DNA of 32,920 nt from Gammaproteobacteria bacterium (GTDB taxonomy: Bacteria > Pseudomonadota > Gammaproteobacteria > Pseudomonadales > Balneatricaceae). Location of the stretch: contig JASMLZ010000108.1 of the NCBI GenBank assembly GCA_030748435.1, positions 1 through 32,920 on the forward strand, in the 5' to 3' direction. The notes under the pieces are model-generated. The model was not told where the DNA came from. It saw only the letters and a program-made list of their open reading frames with translations, and searched no databases. This document shows, piece by piece, positions 7,943-16,532 of this stretch. The number at the start of each line of letters is the position of its first letter. Position 1 is the first letter of the stretch. A program made the translations under genes and the position numbers.

Positions 7943-8034
7943 GGATGGCTCCTGCCTTTACAAAAAATTGCACTGCTTAAAGGTTGTTCACATGCTGATT
8001 ATAGACTATGTTATTGCCCTGACAAGGAAATAAT

Positions 8035-8601
8035 ATGCGACCAAAACGACTGATTCTGGCCATTAATCTGGTTATTTTGCTATTGCTTTTAGGGCAAATG
8101 TTAGCGGCAATACAGGCGTCGGATATGGCAAGTGAGTTGCGTGATACCAGTGGGCGCTGGGCAAGTTATTTGTTGTTGGCTACTATGCTGTTCACCCCTT
8201 TGGGCTATTACCGGCCTGTTCTGCGCCGTTATCTGCCCTTGCGACGCCATTTGGGTCTATGGGGTTTTGCTTTGGCCATGATGCATTTGCTGATATGGGT
8301 AACTCTGGAATTTGGTTTTGCTTGGGCTTTGATGTGGCAAGAGATGGATGGCAACCTGTTTATCTGGTTAGGTTTGGTGGCTCTGCTGTTATTAGTGCCT
8401 CTGGCCTTGACGTCTAATACACGAGCTATGCGTAAGCTGGGCTATCGCAACTGGCAAGCCTGGCATAGTCTGACTTACGTAGCAGTGCCTTTGGCCTTGG
8501 GGCACTATTTGTTGGCACAAAAGGTCGTCACAGCAGAGCCTGTGCTCCTGTTGGTGGTGTTAGTTATGGTGCTAGTGTGGAGGTATAGACATGCCCATTA
8601 A
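8035..8601 (+). CDS. msrQ: Protein-methionine-sulfoxide reductase heme-binding subunit MsrQ
   Basis: MsrQ (YedZ) is an inner-membrane b-type heme protein that feeds electrons from the respiratory chain to periplasmic MsrP. The 188-residue protein has about five or six hydrophobic segments. Candidate heme ligands are the His in RHLGLWGFALAMMHLL (third helix) and those in WHSLTYVAVPLALGHYLL, the conserved YedZ pattern. Its last 11 bp overlap the start of msrP, implying translational coupling. The order msrQ-msrP is the reverse of E. coli yedY-yedZ. The first codon ATG at 8035 lies six bases after an AAGGAA sequence. Confidence 0.9.
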   Translation: MRPKRLILAINLVILLLLLGQMLAAIQASDMASELRDTSGRWASYLLLATMLFTPLGYYRPVLRRYLPLRRHLGLWGFALAMMHLLIWVTLEFGFAWALMWQEMDGNLFIWLGLVALLLLVPLALTSNTRAMRKLGYRNWQAWHSLTYVAVPLALGHYLLAQKVVTAEPVLLLVVLVMVLVWRYRHAH

Positions 8602-9517
8602 AAGCTCTGAAATTACGCCAGAAGCTCTGTATAGGCAGCGCCGCAGGATGATTGCCTTGGGTCTGGCTAGCCTTACATTACCCCTGACCAGCGGTTTGTT
8701 TGCTAACACCAAAGAGCAGGACATGCCGGAATTGGGTGATATTGACAGTGACGGGCAAGGCAAACTAACCGCCACCAAATTGGAAACCATTAACAGCTAT
8801 AACAATTATTATGAATTTGGGTTTGCCAAAACCGATCCGTCTCAGGCTGCAAAGACCCTGATTACTTCCCCATGGAGTGTGGAAATTGGTGGGGAAGGGG
8901 CGGATAAACCGGGCCTTTATGATATCGCTGATCTACACAGTGAGTATGCTATCGAAAACCGCATTTATCGTTTTCGCTGTGTGGAAGCCTGGGCAATGGT
9001 CATTCCCTGGAATGGTATTCCATTAGCTAAGGTGATCAAAGCCGCGCAACCAAATAGTAAGGCCAGATATGTGCGTTTCCAAACCCTGCATGATACACAG
9101 CAAATGCCCAACGCCAATTGGGCTGGTGGCCCTTATATAGAGGGCCTAACCATAACCGAAGCTATACACCCGTTGGCGATGTTGGCAACAGGGATTTACA
9201 ATCAACCATTGGAGCAGCAAACCGGGGCACCGATACGCTTGGTAGTGCCATGGAAATATGGTTTTAAGTATGCCAAATCCATTGTGCGTATTGATTTGGT
9301 GGAGTCTATGCCACGCAATACCTGGTGGCGGCAGAACCCTAATGAGTATGGTTTTTATGCCAATGTGAACCCTCGATTTGATCATCCGCGCTGGTCTCAG
9401 GCAAGTGAAAGAGTCATTGGCAGCTTTGGTCGGCAAAAAACCTTGTTATTTAATGGTTATGCCGACCAGGTAGCTTATTTGTATCCCGATTTGAGCGACC
9501 GGCGTTATTTCTACTGA
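8591..9517 (+). CDS. msrP: Protein-methionine-sulfoxide reductase catalytic subunit MsrP
   Basis: MsrP (YedY) is a periplasmic molybdopterin enzyme that repairs oxidised methionines in envelope proteins. The protein has 308 residues. The opening SSEITPEALY is the family signature. The following RQRRRMIALGLASLTLPL is a twin-arginine signal, so export is by Tat with the cofactor already bound. Cys130 in YRFRCVEAWAMVIPWNG is the molybdenum ligand. The usual LNGYADQVA-like end of the sulfite-oxidase fold is present as FNGYADQVAYLYPDLSD. GGAGG lies 7 bp before the ATG, which is inside the end of msrQ. Slightly shorter than E. coli MsrP, with no missing core block. Confidence 0.93.
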   Translation: MPIKSSEITPEALYRQRRRMIALGLASLTLPLTSGLFANTKEQDMPELGDIDSDGQGKLTATKLETINSYNNYYEFGFAKTDPSQAAKTLITSPWSVEIGGEGADKPGLYDIADLHSEYAIENRIYRFRCVEAWAMVIPWNGIPLAKVIKAAQPNSKARYVRFQTLHDTQQMPNANWAGGPYIEGLTITEAIHPLAMLATGIYNQPLEQQTGAPIRLVVPWKYGFKYAKSIVRIDLVESMPRNTWWRQNPNEYGFYANVNPRFDHPRWSQASERVIGSFGRQKTLLFNGYADQVAYLYPDLSDRRYFY

Positions 9518-9562
9518 CCTAAAGATTGCCAGTGGCCTGCGGCCCTCCCGGTGAGGCAAATG

Positions 9563-10759
9563 CTAAGGCGCAATTAGGGCCTCAATATCCGCTATTGGGC
9601 TGACTTCTGCATCATAGTCGACACCTGCCACGCCAAAGCCAAACAAGCGCAGAAATTCTTCCATATAGCCCTGCATATCACTAATGTCATCAAGGTTGTC
9701 ATCATTGATTTGCGCCCACAGTTGCTCTACTTCATGTTGTACTTGTGGCTCAATTTCCTTGTAGTCGGCACGTAGTCTGCCGACTTCGTCCATATGTGGC
9801 TTATCCCCATACAGGCTTTCACGGAACAACAGGTCTATTTGCTCGATGCAGCCCTCGTGGGTGCCTTGTTGTTTCATAACCTTAAACAACAGCCCTAAAT
9901 ATAAAGGCATTACTGGAATAGCCGCACTGGCCTGCGTGACTACTGCTTTTAATACGGATACCCGAGCATCGCCACCGATGGCCTGCATTGCGGCACGAAT
10001 ATCGATGACTTTTTTGTCCAGATCCTTCTTGGCAGCGCCAATGGTGCCATCCCAGTATATATCTCTGGTTACAGCTTCACCCACATAAGTATAAGCAGTG
10101 GTTTTGCATCCGGGTGCCAAAACATCAGCTGCCTGTAAAGCATCAATCCACATTTGCCAGTCTTCACCGCCCATCACGGCAACGGTATTGTCTATTTCAT
10201 CTTGTGTGGCAGCTTCAATACTAAATTCTTTAATAATGTTCTTATTGGTGTCCACCCCTTGTTGCACCACATTTTTGCCTATGGGTTTAAGGGTCGAGTT
10301 ATAAACCTCACCAGTTTTTGGGTGCTGGCGACGTGGGGAAGCCAGACTATACACCACCATATCCACCTGCCCCAGATCGGCCTTGATGGTGTCAATAGTG
10401 ACCTGCTTAATTTGGTCCGAAAAGGCGTCACCATTGATACTTTTGGCGTAGAGTCCTTCAGCTTCAGCAGATTGGTGAAAAGCGGCGGAGTTGTACCAGC
10501 CGGCAGTCCCTGTTTTTTTGTCGCTACCGGGCTTCTCAAAGAACAGACCAAGGGTAGCTGCACCACTGCCAAAAGCGGCAGTAATGCGCGAGGCTAGCCC
10601 ATAACCAGTGGAGGCGCCAATTACTAATACTTTTTTGGGGCCATTAGCGACAGTGCCATTACTCTTAACGTACTCGATTTGGCTTTTTACATTGGCTGCA
10701 CAACCAGTTGGGTGGGTTGTAGTACACAAAAAACCGCGTACACGGGGTTTAATAACCAT
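9563..10759 (-). CDS. fabV: Enoyl-[acyl-carrier-protein] reductase FabV (NADH)
   Basis: FabV catalyses the last step of fatty acid elongation, reducing trans-2-enoyl-ACP, and is the triclosan-insensitive type. It opens [20 protein letters not shown], as the family does. The NADH site [11 protein letters not shown] is at residues 48-58, SLASPRR at 138-144, and the catalytic pair Tyr235 and Lys244 has the FabV-specific Y-x8-K spacing in [11 protein letters not shown]. The 398-residue length is standard. It is convergent with msrP and single in its transcription unit. The upstream region carries a TATAAT-containing palindrome and, further out, a 104-bp element shared with the region upstream of etfD, so joint regulation is possible. 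Confidence 0.96.
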   Translation of the reverse strand: MVIKPRVRGFLCTTTHPTGCAANVKSQIEYVKSNGTVANGPKKVLVIGASTGYGLASRITAAFGSGAATLGLFFEKPGSDKKTGTAGWYNSAAFHQSAEAEGLYAKSINGDAFSDQIKQVTIDTIKADLGQVDMVVYSLASPRRQHPKTGEVYNSTLKPIGKNVVQQGVDTNKNIIKEFSIEAATQDEIDNTVAVMGGEDWQMWIDALQAADVLAPGCKTTAYTYVGEAVTRDIYWDGTIGAAKKDLDKKVIDIRAAMQAIGGDARVSVLKAVVTQASAAIPVMPLYLGLLFKVMKQQGTHEGCIEQIDLLFRESLYGDKPHMDEVGRLRADYKEIEPQVQHEVEQLWAQINDDNLDDISDMQGYMEEFLRLFGFGVAGVDYDAEVSPIADIEALIAP

Positions 10760-10787
10760 AGTTATCCCTTGTTGTTGATTTATAGGG

Positions 10788-10800
10788 GCTATTATAGCCG
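10788..10800 (-). promoter_or_regulatory. Palindrome with TATAAT -10 box before fabV
   Basis: GGCTATTATAGCC is a perfect palindrome with 5-bp arms, 28 bp before the fabV ATG. On the minus strand it contains a perfect TATAAT (10791-10796). No good -35 hexamer is seen at 16-18 bp, so an activator could be needed, or a repressor could bind the palindrome over the -10. This is inference from position. Confidence 0.45.
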
Positions 10801-10813
10801 CATATAAATCTTT

Positions 10814-10917
10814 GCACGATGGTTATTTTTTCCTGTGCCGGTGTTAAAACCCTATTCGATCGATCATTTACCCTGCATAAACTTTTGCTTTGTGGCATTT
10901 TTGCCTTGTTATAGAGC
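10814..10917. repeat. Conserved 104-bp element, copy A (upstream of fabV)
   Basis: This stretch aligns over its whole length with 20997-21101, upstream of etfD, at roughly three quarters identity by eye with two or three single-base gaps. The first 17 bases (GCACGATGGTTATTTTT) are identical; other well-kept blocks are AAAAC, ATCATTTA/GTCATTTA, ATAAACTT, TTTGTG, and TTGCC at the far end. Both copies lie 50-75 bp upstream of a minus-strand gene and have the same orientation to it. No open reading frame is kept. It may be a regulatory region, a small RNA gene, or a dispersed non-coding repeat. Confidence 0.7.
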
Positions 10918-10975
10918 TAGATTCCGATTTGGTAAGAGCCCTGATAATAAAAATTTAAGAGTGCAGGAAAAGATA

Positions 10976-11000
10976 AAAAACCTTGAAAATTCAGGTTTTT
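10976..11000. other. AT-rich inverted repeat upstream of tRNA-Val promoter
   Basis: AAAAACCT (10976-10983) and AGGTTTTT (10993-11000) are perfect 8-bp arms around 9 nt. It ends in T's and could work as a weak terminator on the plus strand, but no transcript is known to reach it. A similar A-tract, AGG and T-tract arrangement precedes the other tRNA promoter at 6870-6889. Confidence 0.4.
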
Positions 11001-11004
11001 TGCA

Positions 11005-11032
11005 TTGACCGGGTTATTTTTATCTATATAAT
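11005..11032 (+). promoter_or_regulatory. Promoter of the single tRNA-Val
   Basis: TTGACC (11005-11010), a 16-bp spacer, and perfect TATAAT (11027-11032), about 44 bp before the tRNA. This is a strong sigma70-type promoter as expected for a stable RNA gene. Confidence 0.75.
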
Positions 11033-11075
11033 ACGCAGCTCATTCGGCCACACTGTTGGCCGAGTACCTCAAAGT

Positions 11076-11151
11076 GGGTGATTAGCTCAGCTGGGAGAGC
11101 ATCTGCCTTACAAGCAGAGGGTCGGCGGTTCGATCCCGTCATCACCCACCA
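11076..11151 (+). tRNA. tRNA-Val (TAC), copy 2
   Basis: Identical over all 76 nt to the tRNA-Val at 7103, with encoded CCA. It stands alone with its own promoter. I see no clear terminator directly after it; the first strong fold downstream is the repeat at 11225. Confidence 0.98.
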
Positions 11152-11224
11152 CTTTTTATTCCTCAGGCTCTACCTCCAACTTCCTTGCTATATATTTTCG
11201 GCTGGCAGTACAAATCTTATTCAA

Positions 11225-11278
11225 GAGATTGCCGCACTGCCTTCGCAAGGGCGAAGTAAAGGATTCGCAATAACGGAG
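11225..11278. repeat. Degenerate palindromic interspersed repeat upstream of sox operon
   Basis: The element starts AGAGATTGCCGCACT and ends TTCGCAATAACGGAG, with a perfect central hairpin CTTCGC-AAGG-GCGAAG (11241-11256). ATTGC at 11228 and GCAAT at 11267 form the outer arms. It resembles, from memory, the widespread bacterial intergenic repeat of the form GTCATTGCGAG...GCGGCAATCTC. It has no coding capacity. The rest of 11152-11460 shows no gene; the far end holds the soxB leader. Confidence 0.55.
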
Positions 11279-11420
11279 TTGTGCGTTTTTAGACCTTTAT
11301 TAACGTCGAAAATATTATAATAATAGGCATATATACAAAAATAACGACTGTTTCTGTCGATTTTGACTTGGTTAAAAATACCTGCTTTCAGTACCTTTGC
11401 ATAATTGATTATCCGTAACG

Positions 11421-11456
11421 TCCCTGCGGGCTAAGCCACCGGGAACTAACTGGAGG
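11421..11456 (+). promoter_or_regulatory. Small structured leader and ribosome binding site of soxB
   Basis: TCCC (11421-11424) can pair with GGGA (11441-11444), enclosing GGC-TAA-GCC (11429-11437). Strong Shine-Dalgarno GGAGG (11452-11456) follows, 4 bp before the soxB ATG. CCC at 11422 could instead pair with GGG at 11428, so alternative folds exist. It does not match the glycine or SAM riboswitch sequences I know. The Shine-Dalgarno is secure; a regulatory fold is speculative. Confidence 0.4.
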
Positions 11457-11460
11457 CATT

Positions 11461-12720
11461 ATGGGCAGGTACAACGCCCTCAATATTGTATGGCAAGCTC
11501 TGCAGGGCAACCAAAACTGGCAACGTGTTTGGCGTGACCCGCAGCCCAAGGCCCACTATGATGTGATTATCATAGGTGGTGGCGGTCATGGTCTGGCCAC
11601 CGCTTATTATCTGGCTAAACTGCATGGCATCACCCGCGTTGCAGTATTAGAAAAAGGCTGGCTTGGCGGTGGGAATGTGGGTCGCAACACAACCATCGTC
11701 CGTTCTAATTATATGCTTGATGGCAATGCACCATTTTATGAGCATGGGATGAACCTGTGGCGCAGTATGGCTCAGGATCTAAACTATAATGTCATGTTTT
11801 CACCCCGTGGGGTGCTTAATCTTGCTCATAACAAAGCTCAATACGACGAATATGCTCGACGTGGCAATGCCATGCGGTTAAATGGCATTGATGCTGAAAT
11901 CCTTTCTCGCGACGAGGTGCTGCAACGGGAGCCCATTCTGGTGACGTCTGCAGCTGAACGTTTTCCTATCTTTGGTGGTTTGTTGCAGCCGCAGGCCGGT
12001 AACGCTCGTCATGATGCTGTAGCTTGGGGTTATGCGCGAGCAGCTGACCGACTTGGAGTAGACCTTATTCAAAACTGTGAGGTGGTGGATTTTATCCAAC
12101 AAGGAGAAAAGGTCGTCGGGGTTACCACTAATCGTGGTGATATTTATGCTGACAAGGTTGGTATGGCTGTGGCCGGCAACACATCACGTCTAACCAGCAA
12201 ACTGGGCCTGCATTTGCCTATTGAAAGCCATGTCTTGCAGGCGTTTGTTACTGAACCCTATAAGCCTGTTATCAATGGTGTGGTCACCTATGGTGGGGGG
12301 GGACACTTTTATATTTCTCAGTCCAACAAAGGGGGGCTGGTATTTGGGGGTGATATTGACGGTTATAATAGCTATGCACAGCGTGGCAATCTGCCCGTGT
12401 TTGAAGATGTTATTACTGCCGGTTTATCTATTATGCCCAGCCTCTCCAGAGTAAAATTATTACGCAACTGGGGTGGCATTATGGATATGTCTATGGATGG
12501 GTCGCCGATTATTGATACCGGTCCTATTGATGGTTTATACCTTAATACGGGTTGGTGTTATGGCGGCTTTAAGGCTACGCCAGCATCGGGTTGGTGCTTT
12601 GCTTATACTATTGCCAATAATCAGGCCCATGCCTTGAATAAGGCCTTTACTCTGGATCGTTTTGCCAAGGGTTACGCCATCGATGAAAAGGGCGCTGGCC
12701 CTTATCCTAAAGCACATTAA
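11461..12720 (+). CDS. soxB: Sarcosine oxidase subunit beta
   Basis: The beta subunit of heterotetrameric sarcosine oxidase, which holds the substrate-oxidising FAD and the covalent FMN. The 419-residue protein has the FAD Rossmann motif IIIGGGGHGLATAY at 36-49 and LEKGWLGGGNVGRN at 63-76. His184 in GNARHDAVAWG matches the histidine that binds FMN covalently in the Corynebacterium enzyme. LNTGWCYGGFKATPASG near residue 360 is the flavin-site C-terminal block. It is the first gene of soxB-soxD-soxA-soxG with very small gaps. GGAGG precedes the ATG by 4 bp. The product complex converts sarcosine, oxygen and tetrahydrofolate to glycine, hydrogen peroxide and methylene-THF. Confidence 0.96.
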   Translation: MGRYNALNIVWQALQGNQNWQRVWRDPQPKAHYDVIIIGGGGHGLATAYYLAKLHGITRVAVLEKGWLGGGNVGRNTTIVRSNYMLDGNAPFYEHGMNLWRSMAQDLNYNVMFSPRGVLNLAHNKAQYDEYARRGNAMRLNGIDAEILSRDEVLQREPILVTSAAERFPIFGGLLQPQAGNARHDAVAWGYARAADRLGVDLIQNCEVVDFIQQGEKVVGVTTNRGDIYADKVGMAVAGNTSRLTSKLGLHLPIESHVLQAFVTEPYKPVINGVVTYGGGGHFYISQSNKGGLVFGGDIDGYNSYAQRGNLPVFEDVITAGLSIMPSLSRVKLLRNWGGIMDMSMDGSPIIDTGPIDGLYLNTGWCYGGFKATPASGWCFAYTIANNQAHALNKAFTLDRFAKGYAIDEKGAGPYPKAH

Positions 12721-12730
12721 AGGGGTTGTC

Positions 12731-13015
12731 ATGTTACGAATCAAATGCCCTTACTGTGGCACACGCGAGCATACAGAATTTACTTATGGCGAAGACGCCA
12801 AGCGGATCTTGCCAGACACAGATGCGAGTTTGGATGTGTGGAACACCTATGTTTTTGCCAGACATAATGTGGCTGGTGAACATCTGGAGTATTGGCAGCA
12901 TACACTGGGTTGCCGAGCCTGGTTAAAGGTGCAGCGCAATACCTTAACTCATACCATTAGTTGGATTGGGCTGCCACAGGACACGCCACCCCAACCAGAG
13001 GAGGAATGCTCGTGA
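12731..13015 (+). CDS. soxD: Sarcosine oxidase subunit delta
   Basis: The small zinc-binding subunit of heterotetrameric sarcosine oxidase, 94 residues. It opens MLRIKCPYCGTREHTEFTYG: the cysteines in CPYC and His13 in REHTEF, with a later Cys in HTLGCRAWL, form the known zinc site. GDA-like EDAKRILP, NTYVFARHNVAGEHLEYW and LGCRAWLKVQRNT are family blocks. The start at 12731 is preceded by AGGGG; a longer frame reaching back into soxB is not needed. Its stop (13013-13015) overlaps the chosen GTG start of soxA by 4 bp (GTGA), which indicates translational coupling. Confidence 0.95.
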   Translation: MLRIKCPYCGTREHTEFTYGEDAKRILPDTDASLDVWNTYVFARHNVAGEHLEYWQHTLGCRAWLKVQRNTLTHTISWIGLPQDTPPQPEEECS

Positions 13016-15972
13016 GTGGATTTCGCCATCATCGCGGACGTTTAGCCGAGGATGAAATAGGGTTCAGTTATAATGGTCGCATTTTGCCAGCCCGTGTTGG
13101 AGATACTGTTGCTTCCGCTTTGCTAGCTAACGGCATTGAGGTAATTGGTCGAAGTTTTAAATACCACCGTCCTCGTGGGGTCACATCATGTGGTGCGGAA
13201 GAAACAGGTGCACTGGTGACAATTGGCAGCGGGGCAGCAGCGGAACCCAATGTGCGTGCCACTATGCAGTTGGTTACTGCGGGTATGCAGGTAAGTTCAC
13301 AGAATTGCTGGCCGTCTGCACAATTCGATTTGTTAGCTATCAACAACCTAGTGGGGTCCATACTGCCCGGTTCACCATTTGCTGCAGGCTTTTACTACAA
13401 AACCTTTATGTGGCCCGCCAGATTATGGTACCAATTTTATGAACCGTCTATTCGTCGTGCCGCCGGTATGGGCAAGGTACCAACGCAAGCTGATGGTGAT
13501 GTTTATGATCGTGTTAACAGTTTTTGTGATCTGGCCATTGTTGGTGGCGGAGCTGCTGGCTTAAGTGCAGCTTTAAGTGCCTCCCAAAGCGGGTTGCGGG
13601 TAGTATTGATGGATGAGCATGCCAGTCTGGGTGGGCAACTGTTAAATGCACCCGCACAACAGACGGCACTGGATCAGTGGCGCCTTGATACCATCGCTGC
13701 TTTGAGCGCGGCAGATAATGTTATTTTGTTGCCTAATACCATCTGTTGGGGACGTTTTGATGGCAACACCCTGGCTGCCCATGAAATGGTAGATAGCAAA
13801 GTACGCCATAACTATCACAAGATTCACGCCAAGAAGATTATTATCGCCAGTGGTGCTATTGAACGACCGTTGGTGTTTGCCAATAACGATAAGCCTGGTG
13901 TTATGTTGGCTTCTGGTGTGCGCAAACTGCTTAATCACTATGGTGTAGCGGCAGGTAAAAAGTTGCTGGTATTTACCAACAATGACAGCGCCTACCAGAC
14001 GGCCTTTGATTACCATGAGCAAGGCATACAGGTAAGTGCGGTGATTGATAGTCGCCAGCAGCCCTCTGAGCAACTGCTGACAGCCTGCGCGGAGCGTGGT
14101 ATCCCTGTGCACAGGCAGAGTGTGGTAATCAAAGCCAAAGGTTGGCATGGGGTGCGCAGCGTCCTTGTTGCTCACTTGGGAGCCGACGGGGTTGTTGGCC
14201 CAAGCAATAGTGTTGCTTGTGATCTGGTGGCTCACTCTGGTGGCTGGACCCCACAGGTACAGATGGCGTCTCACGGTGGTAGGCCACCTGTCTATAACCA
14301 ACAGTTAACAGCTTTTGTCGTTGATCAACAGGCGGCCGATACCTGGTCTGTGGGAGGGGCACAGGGAGAATTAGGCTTATATGCGGCAATTGATCAGGCT
14401 GTAGCTGCTGCCCAGGCGGCATGTCAACAACTAAACAGTCATGGGGGTGACGTCGTTAAACCAACACAGGATTGCTCTGGGGAGTTAAATATTGAGCCCT
14501 TGTGGCGGGTGCCAGCAAAGGGTAAACAGTTTATTGATATACAACATGATGTTACCAGCGCTGATATCAGGCAATCCCATATTGAAGGCTTTGTTTCCGT
14601 TGAGCATATGAAGCGTTATACCACCTTGGGTATGGCCAATGATCAGGGACGTACTGCTAATGTTAATGCTTTGGCGCTGATGGCACAGTGTCAAGGTCAA
14701 AGTATTGAGGCTACAGGCACGACACGCTTTCGTCCACCTATCGCGCCAGTGTCTCTGGGAGGAATTGGTGGTCGTGAAGTGGGTCAGCATGTGAGACCTC
14801 TACGCCGCACACCTATGCAGGACTGGCATGAGCGACAGGGCGCAGTATTTGTTGAGACTGGGCTGTTTAGGCGGGCTCAGTATTACCCCCTGACCAGCGA
14901 AACCATTGACGAAGCTTATGTACGTGAAGCGGCACATGTGCGCACCAAGGTCGCTATATGTGATGTTAGCAGTTTGGGTAAAATTGAGGTTGTCGGGCCG
15001 GATGCTGCCGAATTTCTGGATCGCATCTATATCAATATGTTTAGCACCTTGCCAATTAATAAGGCTCGCTATGGCATTATGCTGCGGGAAGATGGCCATA
15101 TATTTGATGATGGTACTACCTCGCGACTGGCTGATGATCGTTACTTTATGACGACCACAACAGCTCAGGCTGGACCAGTACTGTCACATCTGGAACGTTG
15201 TCTGGAAATTGATTGGCCTGAGTTACGCGTGCGAGTCAGTTCCGTTAGCGAACGTTGGGCCGCCATGGCGGTGGCTGGCCCACAGTCACGGGCAACCTTA
15301 CAGATGGCCTTTCCTGATATCGATTTTAGCAATCAGGCGTTACCCTTTATGGGGGTGGTACATGGCGAGTTTCAAGGCACCCAGTTGCGTATTTTGCGTA
15401 TCAGTTTTTCTGGGGAAATGGCTTATGAGGTTTATACCGAAGCCCATTATGGGGAACAGGTATGGCAGCATATTATGGCGGTTGGCCAGACGCACGAAAT
15501 TATTGCCTATGGGCTCGAAGCTATGGGTGCCTTGCGCATAGAAAAGGGGCATGTGACAGGTGCAGAACTGGATGGACGTACTACTTTGGCTGACGTCAAT
15601 ATGCAGGGTATGGCCTCTAAAAAGAAGTGGTTTGTGGGGCAAAATCTGCTGCAACGTCAAGGAATGCAAGATGCTAACCGGCCGTGCTTGGTCGGTCTGC
15701 AAGCAGTAGACCCGCAGCAGGCTATTATGGCGGGATCAATTTTGGTCACTGCAGCTAATGCCACAGTTGGTTGTGACAAACAGGGCTGGGTGAGCTCGAT
15801 GACATACAGCCCGGCACTTAACAGTTATATTGCTTTGGGTTTCTTGCGCGATGGTCACCAGCGTTATGGTGAAAAGCTCTATGCTAGCTATCCATTGCAA
15901 GGCATTAATGTGGCAGTAGAGGTCGTTAGCCAGCATTTTTACGACCCGGACAATAAGCGAGTGAAAGGCTGA
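13012..15972 (+). CDS. soxA: Sarcosine oxidase subunit alpha
   Basis: The large alpha subunit, 986 residues. Domains in order: an N-terminal ferredoxin-like domain (about 1-110, with the RSFKYHRPRG block), a pyridine nucleotide-disulfide oxidoreductase domain binding NAD+ (IVGGGAAGLSAALSAS at about 176-191), and a C-terminal GcvT-like tetrahydrofolate domain (about 600-986) that takes up the methylene group. The GTG at 13012 is chosen because AGAGGAGG lies 7 bp upstream and it forms a GTGA overlap with soxD; the ATG at 13006 is only 1 bp from that Shine-Dalgarno. The stop TGA shares one base with the soxG start. Full length, no break. Confidence 0.96.
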   Translation: MSGFRHHRGRLAEDEIGFSYNGRILPARVGDTVASALLANGIEVIGRSFKYHRPRGVTSCGAEETGALVTIGSGAAAEPNVRATMQLVTAGMQVSSQNCWPSAQFDLLAINNLVGSILPGSPFAAGFYYKTFMWPARLWYQFYEPSIRRAAGMGKVPTQADGDVYDRVNSFCDLAIVGGGAAGLSAALSASQSGLRVVLMDEHASLGGQLLNAPAQQTALDQWRLDTIAALSAADNVILLPNTICWGRFDGNTLAAHEMVDSKVRHNYHKIHAKKIIIASGAIERPLVFANNDKPGVMLASGVRKLLNHYGVAAGKKLLVFTNNDSAYQTAFDYHEQGIQVSAVIDSRQQPSEQLLTACAERGIPVHRQSVVIKAKGWHGVRSVLVAHLGADGVVGPSNSVACDLVAHSGGWTPQVQMASHGGRPPVYNQQLTAFVVDQQAADTWSVGGAQGELGLYAAIDQAVAAAQAACQQLNSHGGDVVKPTQDCSGELNIEPLWRVPAKGKQFIDIQHDVTSADIRQSHIEGFVSVEHMKRYTTLGMANDQGRTANVNALALMAQCQGQSIEATGTTRFRPPIAPVSLGGIGGREVGQHVRPLRRTPMQDWHERQGAVFVETGLFRRAQYYPLTSETIDEAYVREAAHVRTKVAICDVSSLGKIEVVGPDAAEFLDRIYINMFSTLPINKARYGIMLREDGHIFDDGTTSRLADDRYFMTTTTAQAGPVLSHLERCLEIDWPELRVRVSSVSERWAAMAVAGPQSRATLQMAFPDIDFSNQALPFMGVVHGEFQGTQLRILRISFSGEMAYEVYTEAHYGEQVWQHIMAVGQTHEIIAYGLEAMGALRIEKGHVTGAELDGRTTLADVNMQGMASKKKWFVGQNLLQRQGMQDANRPCLVGLQAVDPQQAIMAGSILVTAANATVGCDKQGWVSSMTYSPALNSYIALGFLRDGHQRYGEKLYASYPLQGINVAVEVVSQHFYDPDNKRVKG

Positions 15973-16493
15973 TGACTAGTGCACTGAAACAATATTTTAA
16001 TCTCCCCCAAGTGTTTACAGGCGTTGTTATTGATGAAGTAGTGGCCTCCAAAATGTGGCAACTTGAAGGGATAGAGTCGATTGTCTCTCAGGTATCTGAA
16101 CTAACTGGCATGTCGGTGCCAGAGCCTGGTTGTTTTACCCACAGTGGTGATCAGTATCTGGTATGGCAGGGCAGGCATCGTTATTTCTGGTTGACTCAGG
16201 TAGCTTCTGTGAATGCTGCTGGCCTTTATGCTACCGATCAATCCCATAGTAAAACCCAGCTGCGCATTAGTGGAACCAAGGCCCGAGCATTGCTTGCAAG
16301 AGGCCTGCCGGTAGACATAGATGCCGCCACCTTTAATGTTGGTGATATCAGAATGACCCATATTAACCATATTGGTGTTGTCGTCTTGCGCTTACCTGAC
16401 AGGGATGACTTGCCTGTTTTTGAACTCTGGGTAATGCGGGGTTTTGCTGTGTCTTTAATGGAGTTCTTAACCGCATCAGCAGCGACTTTGTAG
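15972..16493 (+). CDS. soxG: Sarcosine oxidase subunit gamma
   Basis: The gamma subunit of heterotetrameric sarcosine oxidase, 173 residues, related to a truncated GcvT/folate-binding domain. Blocks seen are TDQSHSKTQLRISGTKARALLARGLPVD near residue 88, then FNVGDIRMTHINHIGVVVLR and the C-terminal FELWVMRGFAVSLMEFL, all typical of SoxG. Its ATG shares one base with the soxA stop. It is the last gene of the operon; the next start is 138 bp away across a palindromic repeat remnant. This family is poorly conserved, but the gene order soxBDAG makes the call firm. Confidence 0.92.
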   Translation: MTSALKQYFNLPQVFTGVVIDEVVASKMWQLEGIESIVSQVSELTGMSVPEPGCFTHSGDQYLVWQGRHRYFWLTQVASVNAAGLYATDQSHSKTQLRISGTKARALLARGLPVDIDAATFNVGDIRMTHINHIGVVVLRLPDRDDLPVFELWVMRGFAVSLMEFLTASAATL

Positions 16494-16532
16494 CATTGAC
16501 CTGTTAAAGTGGCGAACTGGGGATTATCGTAT

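Noticed and set aside
11078-11320. Plus-strand open frame through tRNA-Val and the following repeat
   Set aside because: Starts inside the tRNA and runs into a palindromic repeat; not a gene.
11152-11460. Glycine riboswitch before the sarcosine oxidase operon
   Set aside because: The conserved aptamer core sequences are not there; only a small ambiguous fold is seen.
12662-12730. Longer N-terminus for soxD reaching back into soxB
   Set aside because: The ATG at 12731 has a Shine-Dalgarno and gives the family's usual opening.
13642-14301. 219-codon minus-strand frame inside soxA
   Set aside because: Shadow of a well-supported gene; no family resemblance and no start signals.
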